Of a DNA stretch of 10,505 nt, positions 1 to 5,974 are shown piece after piece. This stretch comes from Desulfuromonadales bacterium (GTDB taxonomy: Bacteria; Desulfobacterota; Desulfuromonadia; Desulfuromonadales; JACZKF01). Numbering within the stretch: position 1 is the first letter of the stretch; every line of letters begins with the position of its first letter. The notes beneath the pieces were generated by a model. The model worked only from the letters and a program-made list of their open reading frames with translations, searched no databases and was not told the DNA's origin. The DNA lies in NCBI GenBank assembly GCA_014860175.1, contig JACZKF010000192.1, positions 1 through 10,505 on the forward strand, read 5' to 3'. Both the position numbers and the translations under genes were made by a program.

Positions 1-334
1 GGCGGTAACGGTCGGAAGGCGCCAGGCCAACCTGCCGGTGGCAGGCGGCGGCTACCTGCGATTCTACCCCGCCGTCTGGACCGCCACCGCCCTGCGCTAC
101 CTCAATGAACTGGAGGAGAAGCCGGCGGTCGTCTACTTCCACCCCTGGGAGCTCGACCCGGAGCAGCCGAGGGTGAAGGCGCCGCTCAAGTCGCGCCTGC
201 GGCACTATGTGAATCTGTCGCGGATGGAGGGGAAGATCAGCTATCTGCTGGAGCGGTTCCGTTTCGGACCGTTTGCCGATTGGGATCAGGAAAAGCTTGC
301 AGCCAGCCAACTGAAATGTACATGCGCCGCTTAG
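1..334 (+). CDS. XrtA-associated polysaccharide deacetylase, C-terminal part (5' truncated by window)
   Basis: The frame is open from the left edge (first full codon at 2) to the TAG at 332-334, so only about the last 110 residues are visible. The GTG at 38 lies inside the gene and is not a start. The fragment carries sequence typical of the DUF3473 tail found on XrtA/PEP-CTERM-locus polysaccharide deacetylases: a GRRQANLPVAGGGYLRFYP stretch at the start, then YFHPWELDPEQPR near position 150, then RLRHYVNLSR, ending in a hydrophobic and aromatic helix (LLERFRFGPF). The catalytic NodB-like domain that removes N- or O-acetyl groups from polysaccharide lies upstream and cannot be checked. It is followed after 12 nt by the FemAB-like gene, the pairing usual in these loci. 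The family assignment of the tail is strong. The substrate is unknown, but an N-acetylated sugar of the EPS is the natural guess. Confidence 0.88.
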   Translation, partial: AVTVGRRQANLPVAGGGYLRFYPAVWTATALRYLNELEEKPAVVYFHPWELDPEQPRVKAPLKSRLRHYVNLSRMEGKISYLLERFRFGPFADWDQEKLAASQLKCTCAA

Positions 335-339
335 GAGGG
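333..339 (+). promoter_or_regulatory. Ribosome binding site for the FemAB-like gene
   Basis: AGGAGGG lies 7 nt before the ATG at 347 and overlaps the stop codon of the deacetylase gene. It is a near-consensus Shine-Dalgarno sequence and fixes the start at 347 rather than the in-frame ATG at 356. Confidence 0.8.
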
Positions 340-346
340 TTTCAGA

Positions 347-1381
347 ATGTCTTTCATGGTCACTCTTGTACATCCGCCGTCTCCGGAATGGGAAGCCTAT
401 GTGAACAGCCACCCGGAAGCTACCAACTACCATCAGTTCGCCTGGAAGCAGGTGATCGAGAGAAGCTTCGGGCATGAGGGGTTTTACTTGGCGGCCCGCG
501 ATCTGGCCGGTGATATCCGTGGTGTTTTGCCCCTGGTTCATATGCGCAGCCAGCTCTTCGGGCGGTTTCTGGTGTCGCTCCCGTTTCTGAATTACGGCGG
601 CCTGCTGTGCGACTCCCCCGAAGCCGGTGACGCCCTGGTGGCCGAAGCGGAGCTGTTCAAAGGGCGCCTGGGGGTCGAGCATGTGGAACTGCGCCATGTG
701 GAGCAGCTCCTCCCCGGCCTGGCCACCAAAAATCACAAAGTCACCATGCTGCTCGACCTTGCCAGTGATGAGAAGGGGCAGTGGGGGGGGCTCGATGCCA
801 AGGTGCGCAACCAGGTCCGCAAGGCCCAGAAGAGCGGCCTGACGGTCCAGGTGGGCGGTCCCGAACTGCTCGACGGCTTCTACGAGGTTTTCTGCCGCAA
901 CATGCGCGATCTGGGGACACCGGTCTACGGCAAAGTGTTCTTCCGCAACATCTTTAAAGAGTTCCCTGAAAATACCCGAATTCTTTCCGTATTCCTCAAC
1001 GATCAGGTGGTCGCCTCGGGGATTCTGATCTGGTACCGCGATCGACTGGAGGTCCCCTGGGCCTCATCGATCCGCGACTTCCGGGAGCTGTGCCCGAACA
1101 ACCTCCTGTACTGGGAAGCGATCCGCTTCGCCATCGGCCAGGGTGCCCGTCAGTTCGATTTCGGCCGCTCCACCCCCGGCGAAGGGACCTTCCGGTTCAA
1201 GAGCCAATGGGGGGCCAAGCCGGTCAGTCTCTCGTGGCAGTACCTGCTTGATAAAGGGTCGGTTTTGCCGGAACTCAATCTGTCCAACCCGAAATACCGC
1301 CTGGCCATTCAGCTGTGGCAGCGGCTGCCGGTGCTGCTCACCCGCATCCTGGGGCCGAGAATTGTACGGAGTATTCCGTGA
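347..1381 (+). CDS. FemAB-like (GNAT-fold) XrtA/PEP-CTERM-system protein
   Basis: A 344-residue protein, intact, with a strong ribosome binding site. Family knowledge: FemAB/FemX-type proteins have tandem GNAT-like domains and transfer amino acids from aminoacyl-tRNA onto an amine; a distinct branch is found almost only in XrtA/PEP-CTERM EPS loci, where its substrate is not established. Seen here: an N-terminal half with the YHQFAWKQVIERSFGHEGFYL segment near residues 26-46 (trimmed motif: YHQFAWK, SFGHE); a basic helix at 152-164 (KVRNQVRKAQKSG), typical of this group; NMRDLGTPVYGK near 185-196; and a C-terminal FDFGRST at 270-276 followed by GTFRFKSQWGA. There is no signal peptide or membrane segment, so it should act in the cytoplasm. 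It sits directly behind the deacetylase and overlaps the GT2 gene by 4 nt. A G8 run at 783-790 lies within it. An acyltransferase using acyl-CoA is the alternative. The family is confident; the reaction is not. Confidence 0.87.
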   Translation: MSFMVTLVHPPSPEWEAYVNSHPEATNYHQFAWKQVIERSFGHEGFYLAARDLAGDIRGVLPLVHMRSQLFGRFLVSLPFLNYGGLLCDSPEAGDALVAEAELFKGRLGVEHVELRHVEQLLPGLATKNHKVTMLLDLASDEKGQWGGLDAKVRNQVRKAQKSGLTVQVGGPELLDGFYEVFCRNMRDLGTPVYGKVFFRNIFKEFPENTRILSVFLNDQVVASGILIWYRDRLEVPWASSIRDFRELCPNNLLYWEAIRFAIGQGARQFDFGRSTPGEGTFRFKSQWGAKPVSLSWQYLLDKGSVLPELNLSNPKYRLAIQLWQRLPVLLTRILGPRIVRSIP

Positions 1382-2190
1382 GGGCTGCCGTGGATATCTC
1401 CTTCGTCATCTTGACCTGGAATTCGGAGAGGTACATTGCCCGATGTCTCGACTCTCTTTTCGCAAGCCTGGAAGGGGCAGGGCTTTCTTGCGAGGTTTTC
1501 ATTGTCGACAACGGCTCCCGTGACGCATCACCGGACATGCTGAAGGCGTATGCGGAGAAGCGCCCCGGGGTTATCACTCCGATTTTTCTGGAGACGAATG
1601 TCGGGACGACCGTTTCACGCAACATGGCTTTGCGTCGGGCCAGCGGTAATTTTCTGTGCATTATGGATTCGGACGTTGAGGTGGGCGATGGAGTGTTCCA
1701 GGGTCTCTTGGAAGTTCTTCGAGATAATCCTCAGGTCGGTATGGTCGTGCCGAAGATCTTTTATCCGAGCGGAAAATGGCAGAAATCGACGGATCGTTTC
1801 CCTACCCTGGCACACAAAATCAATCGGCTCTTTCGTCTACGGCAGATTGAAGCAGAGGAGGGGATTGAGTGCCGTAACATTTCGGTGAACTGTGAAGTGG
1901 ATTACGCCATTTCGGCTCTCTGGTTGCTTCGGCGCGAGGTGCTGGAGAGTGTGGGCCATCTGGACGAAAAAATTTTCTATGCCCCTGAAGATGTCGATTA
2001 CTGCCTGAGGGTTTGGAAAGCTGGTTATCCAGTTCTTTATGTCCCCTCCATAACGGTCGTCCATCACACCCAGGAAATTTCAAGGGGATGGAAGATCAAC
2101 AAAGCGAAAATTGAACACCTGAAGGGACTCGTCTATCTGTTCGCCAAACATGGGTACTTTTTCCGGAGTCCGGACTTCAAGTCCTGCTGA
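1378..2190 (+). CDS. Family 2 glycosyltransferase (rhamnosyltransferase-like)
   Basis: A 270-residue protein. I place the start at GTG 1378, which overlaps the FemAB stop (GTGA, 1378-1381) and has GGAG at 1368-1371, 6 nt upstream. The longer frame from 1315 would run deep into the FemAB gene, and the conserved GT2 start (VDISFVILTWNSERYI) comes right after 1378; GTG 1390 is also possible. The GT-A fold is clear: IVDNGSRD in the nucleotide-binding part, the metal-binding DSD at 97-99 (DXD type), and PEDVDYCLR with E204-D205 as the likely catalytic or acceptor acidic pair. The ending (SITVVHHTQE) is typical of dTDP-rhamnose- or GlcNAc-linked WbbL-like enzymes. It should add one sugar to the lipid-linked EPS unit at the inner face of the membrane. 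GC content falls relative to the preceding gene. Donor sugar not determined. Confidence 0.9.
   Translation: MRAAVDISFVILTWNSERYIARCLDSLFASLEGAGLSCEVFIVDNGSRDASPDMLKAYAEKRPGVITPIFLETNVGTTVSRNMALRRASGNFLCIMDSDVEVGDGVFQGLLEVLRDNPQVGMVVPKIFYPSGKWQKSTDRFPTLAHKINRLFRLRQIEAEEGIECRNISVNCEVDYAISALWLLRREVLESVGHLDEKIFYAPEDVDYCLRVWKAGYPVLYVPSITVVHHTQEISRGWKINKAKIEHLKGLVYLFAKHGYFFRSPDFKSC
2167..2184. repeat. Two overlapping short palindromes at the GT2/GT4 junction
   Basis: AGTCCGGACT (2167-2176) is a perfect 10 bp palindrome, and GGACTTCAAGTCC (2172-2184) is an inverted repeat of 6 bp arms around one base. Both end just before the GT2 stop (2188-2190) and the GT4 start (2195). The loops are too short for a strong RNA hairpin, apart from a 4 bp GGAC/GTCC stem. 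They may be chance; they are listed because they sit at a start site that lacks a Shine-Dalgarno sequence. Confidence 0.35.
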
Positions 2191-2194
2191 CCTT

Positions 2195-3592
2195 ATGAGA
2201 GTTCTCTTCCTGGCATATTACTTTCCCCCGGATTCGAGCAGCGGTTCTTTCCGTCCGCTGTTCTTTGCCAACCATCTCACCCGCATGGGGGTTGATGTCC
2301 ATGTTTTGACGGCGAAGGTGGAAGATTACCTTTGCGAACAAACAGTTGATGAGAAGCTTCTTTCGACCCTTTCGAAGCAGGTTCGGGTCACCCGTTGTGG
2401 CGTTCAGCGTCCCCGGGAGGCGGTCATTGCTTTCCGTGATCGACTGATGCGCAAGCGCTCATCGTCTAGAAACGGTGCCACAAACCAAGTCGCAGGCGCC
2501 ACCTCCAGGCAAGGGGCATCTCGTCTCCAGAAATTAAAAGATACGGCCACAGATCTATTGGCAACCCCCGATCCGCAGGTCGGCTGGATTCCCGATTGCG
2601 TCCGCCGGGGGAAGGAAATCATCGGCAAGGAGAAATTTGATTTAATTTTTGCTACCGGGGGACCTTGGAGCGGGCTTGTCGCCGCTGCGCGGCTGAAAAA
2701 AGCAAGCGGATTGCCATTGGTCCTCGATTTCCGTGATCCCTGGTACAGCAACCCCGCCGCTGCTGGACGAGCCAAGATCTGCAGGCGCATCGACCTGGCT
2801 CTGGAAAAATATGTCATGAACTCGGCCGACGCCATCATCGCCAACACCGAGGAACTAAGAGCTGATTTCCTGAAGCGCTTTCCTCAGCTTTCAGGTGATC
2901 AGGTTGTGGCAATTACCAACGGCTTTGAGGACTATCTGCCGGCACTGGCTCGGCCCTCCGGTCGGCCCTTGACTTTAACTCACACTGGGGCGCTCTACTT
3001 CTCTCGGAACCCTTTACCGCTGCTGCAGGCGGCAGCAGATTTGATCACGTCCGGTCGCATCGGCAAGGGAGATTTCCGGTTGCAGTTTGTAGGAGGGATC
3101 CAGGTTGACGATTCCCGGGTCTCCGATCTGCTGTCCTCCGAGGCTTTGACGGGCGTCGTGGATGTGGTCGCCCGAGTTCCTTATGCCGAGTCGCTTCGGT
3201 ACACCCAAGAGGCCGATGCTCTTCTGCTCATTCAACCAGACTTCCCTCTTCAGGTGCCTCGGAAGTTGTTCGAGTACATGGCGGCCCAGAAGCCGCTTTT
3301 TTGCATTGCAGAGCGACCGAGTGCTACGGGGAACCTGGTCGAGGAGAATGGACTTGGATACGTCTGTGGGAACGAGGAGAGTGAGATTGGAGAGAGTCTT
3401 TCCAAGCTGGTGGCCGATTGGCATGGGGGGGGGCTGTCGAGCTTTGCTTCAGGGAGGTTCGACAAATTCCGAAATGGATGCCTGACAGAAAAATTGATGG
3501 AAATTTTTTCCCAGGTCATTCCGGGCATTCCCCCCAATGTGGCAAATGCTGGAGTAACTGAAAAAGTTTTACATGGCCGTGGGGGAATCTAG
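2195..3592 (+). CDS. GT4-like (GT-B fold) glycosyltransferase
   Basis: A 465-residue protein starting at ATG 2195. An in-frame ATG at 2150 exists, but it lies inside the GT2 gene, and the typical N-terminus MRVLFLAYYFPPDSSSGSFR begins at 2195. There is no good Shine-Dalgarno before 2195 and only 4 nt separate it from the GT2 stop, so translation probably depends on reinitiation. Visible GT-B marks: PDPQVGWIPD in the N-terminal domain, LIFATGGPWSG, LVLDFRDPWYSNP, ADAIIANTEE, ITNGFEDY, and in the donor domain a KLFEYMAAQKP motif with E360. Only the second Glu of the EX7E motif is present; the first position is Leu352, as in other members with the KxFEY form. A Ser/Arg/Thr-rich, low-complexity linker occupies roughly residues 85-110. 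A G9 run (3425-3433) encodes three glycines near the C-terminus and is a possible slippage site. Cytoplasmic, nucleotide-sugar dependent; acceptor unknown. Confidence 0.87.
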   Translation: MRVLFLAYYFPPDSSSGSFRPLFFANHLTRMGVDVHVLTAKVEDYLCEQTVDEKLLSTLSKQVRVTRCGVQRPREAVIAFRDRLMRKRSSSRNGATNQVAGATSRQGASRLQKLKDTATDLLATPDPQVGWIPDCVRRGKEIIGKEKFDLIFATGGPWSGLVAAARLKKASGLPLVLDFRDPWYSNPAAAGRAKICRRIDLALEKYVMNSADAIIANTEELRADFLKRFPQLSGDQVVAITNGFEDYLPALARPSGRPLTLTHTGALYFSRNPLPLLQAAADLITSGRIGKGDFRLQFVGGIQVDDSRVSDLLSSEALTGVVDVVARVPYAESLRYTQEADALLLIQPDFPLQVPRKLFEYMAAQKPLFCIAERPSATGNLVEENGLGYVCGNEESEIGESLSKLVADWHGGGLSSFASGRFDKFRNGCLTEKLMEIFSQVIPGIPPNVANAGVTEKVLHGRGGI

Positions 3593-3594
3593 GA

Positions 3595-4884
3595 ATGTCC
3601 CTCACAAGCATGCTGTTCCTTTTGGTATTTCTCGGGCTTGGTTGGCTTTCCATGTCCAAGGATCCCGTCTATGGAATTGGGTGCTATATTTTGCTTTACT
3701 TTTTTGCCGGGCAGTGGTGGTGGCAGAGTCTTCCAAATCTGCCGTATTCAAAAATTGCCATTTTTTTCACCCTCGTTGGTATGGTTTCCAATTGGAACAA
3801 GTACAAGGCAAAAGCGTTTGATTACCCACCTACCAAATGGATATTTGCTTTAGGAGTTTTGTCTTTGCTAATTATTCCCTTTGCAATTGACAGTTATCAT
3901 CACAATTTTTATGCTTCTATACTGTGGAAAAATATTCTTGTATTCTGGATATTGATTAAAGTTGTAGAAAATTTTGAAAAACTCAATAAAATACTTTATT
4001 TTTTCATTTGCGGCGCTTTTTATCTTTCATTTACGGCTTTCCAGCAGGGTCGTAACTCTGGTGGCCGTTTGGAAGGCATTGGGGTCGCAGACGGTCAGGA
4101 CTCGAATCTTTGTGCGGCCGCGCTGGTCGTGGCCGTCCCCATCGTCCTAAGCTTGATGTACAGAGCAAAGGGAAAGGAGAAGTTATTCTTGAGTGCTGCG
4201 TTTGTTTTCATTCTCAATGCTCTGATTCTTTATAACAGTCGCGGCGCTTTCCTGGCTTTAGTGCTGGCCGCAATCGTTCTAGGCATCAATTTCTTTAGGA
4301 AAATTTTCTCCCGAAAGGGTGAAAGGGTAAAGCTGACCCTTGCCGCTGGTTTTGCGGTCTGTGCCTTCTTTTACCTGGCCGATCAGACATTCTGGGACCG
4401 GATGAGGACCTTGGAGGATACTTCGACCGAGGGTAGTGGTTACCGGATGTTAATCTGGCAATCCGCTTTAGATGTTCTCGCAGATTATCCTTTCGGCACT
4501 GGAGCGGATGGGTTCACGCTTATAAGCCACAGTTACATCCCCCCTGAAATGGTTTCAAGTACCGGCACCCGGGCCATGCATAATACTTATCTCCAAGCCC
4601 TGACGGAGTATGGAGTAATTGGTTTTCTTGTCTTTCTCTCTATGATTGGATCCGTATTTATTTACACCGCCCGCGCAAGGAAGTTTCTTATTGGTGAAGC
4701 AGAAAAATTTCTTCCGGTTCTTTTCGGATTGGAGGCCGCCTTCGCGGCTCATTTGTTCGCTGCCATTTTCATCAACAGGCTGTATTCCGAGGTGCTTTAC
4801 TGGCTGCCGGCCCTCATTGCCGTGGCCGGGGGCCTTACTGTGCTTGGTCTAAATGGAAAAGATGAAAATATTTCATGTCATTAA
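3595..4884 (+). CDS. O-antigen ligase/polymerase family membrane protein (Wzy_C-like)
   Basis: A 429-residue protein starting at ATG 3595, 2 nt after the previous stop; a GGGGGAA run about 8 nt upstream serves as ribosome binding site. I count about 12-13 hydrophobic segments (near residues 5-20, 26-42, 53-65, 82-98, 107-124, 132-148, 171-189, 197-213, 218-234, 247-262, 339-358, 373-393, 400-418). A large loop at about 263-337 should lie in the periplasm. This is the WaaL/Wzy layout. Key residues seen: R216 in NSRGA, R283 in GYRMLIWQ, and H329 in HNTYLQALTEYG, matching the conserved Arg and His of O-antigen ligases. It should either polymerise the EPS repeat or transfer glycan from undecaprenyl diphosphate to an acceptor. 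XrtA loci often carry a putative O-glycosylation ligase here, but the N-terminus differs from the usual form, so I keep the broader name. The 5' half is strikingly AT-rich (27% GC at 3841-4020). It overlaps the next gene by 23-32 nt. Confidence 0.86.
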   Translation: MSLTSMLFLLVFLGLGWLSMSKDPVYGIGCYILLYFFAGQWWWQSLPNLPYSKIAIFFTLVGMVSNWNKYKAKAFDYPPTKWIFALGVLSLLIIPFAIDSYHHNFYASILWKNILVFWILIKVVENFEKLNKILYFFICGAFYLSFTAFQQGRNSGGRLEGIGVADGQDSNLCAAALVVAVPIVLSLMYRAKGKEKLFLSAAFVFILNALILYNSRGAFLALVLAAIVLGINFFRKIFSRKGERVKLTLAAGFAVCAFFYLADQTFWDRMRTLEDTSTEGSGYRMLIWQSALDVLADYPFGTGADGFTLISHSYIPPEMVSSTGTRAMHNTYLQALTEYGVIGFLVFLSMIGSVFIYTARARKFLIGEAEKFLPVLFGLEAAFAAHLFAAIFINRLYSEVLYWLPALIAVAGGLTVLGLNGKDENISCH

Positions 4885-5974
4885 TTCCCTTTCGGTAGGG
4901 GGGATGGAAAATGTGCTCGTCTCCTTGGTGAACCGGATGGACCAGGGGTTTTTCGAGCATGAGATCTGCTGTGTGTCCGGTGGGGGGCCTATGGAGCACC
5001 GGCTCCGAGCAGGAATAAGAGTTCACTCCATGGAAAAAGGTAATGCGGCTGATCGGCTGATGGCTTTGAAAATTGCCAACATCCTACGTCGCTCTCGACC
5101 TGACCTCGTCCATACCTACAACTGGGGTGGGGTTGACGGCATTCTTGCCGCAAAGCTGGCATCACCATGCGGTGGGATACGTGTCGTACATGCAGAGCAC
5201 GGTCGTGATTCGGCCGACCCTGAAGGTAAGAATAAAAAGCGCAACGTGGCGCGAAAACTTCTGAGCCCACTGGTGGACAGGTTTATCGCCGTATCCGCAG
5301 ATCTTGACTCGTGGTTGGTGCGGCAGATAAAGATCCCTTCCGCGAAGGTTGTCAGGATTGTCAACGGTGTCGATACAGAGCTTTACCAGGCGGGCAAAGC
5401 CGACGGTCTCAGGAAGGAATTAGGCCTTCAACCCAACGAATTGGTCATCGGTTTCGTCGGGCGGCTCGATTCGGTCAAAGATGTTGGCATCCTCATTCAG
5501 GCCGTTCTCCGGCTCGGCGAGCCCTTTCGGCTCGTAATCACCGGGGATGGCCCCGAACGGATGAACCTCGAGCGTTTGGCCGGTGGGAACGGGCGAATCA
5601 TATTTCTCGGTGAACGAAAGGATGTCGCTGCCGTTTACAAAGCTATCGATATTTTCGCCCTCTCCTCCATTGCCGAGGGGACGCCCTGCACCATCCAGGA
5701 GGCCATGGCCTCCGGACTCCCCGCAGTGGCGACCGGGGTGGGAGGGATACCGGCCCTCATCGAAGATGGGCGAAGTGGGTTTCTTTTCTCCCCCGGGGAC
5801 ATTGACGCCGCCGTCTCCTGCTTCTCCAACTATCGTCAAAATCCCGGACTCATTCAGAAACACGGGCAACACGGTCGCAGAAAGGCCGTCCAGGAATTTT
5901 CTTTGGATAAAATGACTCGCTCCTACCAAACCCTGTACCTTACTCTGGCTGGACGCTGCCAATGTGCGGAATAA
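4853..5974 (+). CDS. GT4 glycosyltransferase, PEP-CTERM/EpsH1-system sugar transferase type
   Basis: 373 residues if started at ATG 4853, or 370 from ATG 4862; the second gives the classical MKIFHVINSLSVGGMEN start and has GGAAAAG just before it, so I consider 4862 equally or more likely. Either start lies inside the end of the ligase gene. The conserved features are GGME at 16-19 (donor-site glycine loop), HTYNWGGVDG, HAEHGRDSADPEGKN (a hallmark of the TIGR03088-type XrtA-associated family), FIAVSADLDSW, IVNGVDTELY, GFVGRLDSVKD, and the EX7E motif with E275 and E283 in AEGTPCTIQEAMASG. A soluble or membrane-associated retaining enzyme adding a sugar to the EPS lipid intermediate. The 3' end overlaps the amidotransferase start by 13 nt, which matches the adjacency of these two families in other XrtA loci. 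Confidence 0.92.
   Translation: MEKMKIFHVINSLSVGGMENVLVSLVNRMDQGFFEHEICCVSGGGPMEHRLRAGIRVHSMEKGNAADRLMALKIANILRRSRPDLVHTYNWGGVDGILAAKLASPCGGIRVVHAEHGRDSADPEGKNKKRNVARKLLSPLVDRFIAVSADLDSWLVRQIKIPSAKVVRIVNGVDTELYQAGKADGLRKELGLQPNELVIGFVGRLDSVKDVGILIQAVLRLGEPFRLVITGDGPERMNLERLAGGNGRIIFLGERKDVAAVYKAIDIFALSSIAEGTPCTIQEAMASGLPAVATGVGGIPALIEDGRSGFLFSPGDIDAAVSCFSNYRQNPGLIQKHGQHGRRKAVQEFSLDKMTRSYQTLYLTLAGRCQCAE

Noticed and set aside
1315..1377. Upstream extension of the GT2 gene to ATG 1315
   Set aside because: The added residues overlap the FemAB coding sequence and do not resemble a GT2 N-terminus; GTG 1378 has a ribosome binding site and the usual stop/start overlap.
2150..2194. Upstream extension of the GT4 gene to ATG 2150
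   Set aside because: The 15 extra residues have no GT4 character, have no ribosome binding site, and overlap the GT2 gene; homology begins at MRVLFLAYYFPP from 2195.
5420..5962. 180-codon minus-strand frame antisense to the EpsH1-type GT4
   Set aside because: Low-complexity Gly/Pro-rich translation with no family resemblance, opposite a well-supported gene; a shadow frame.
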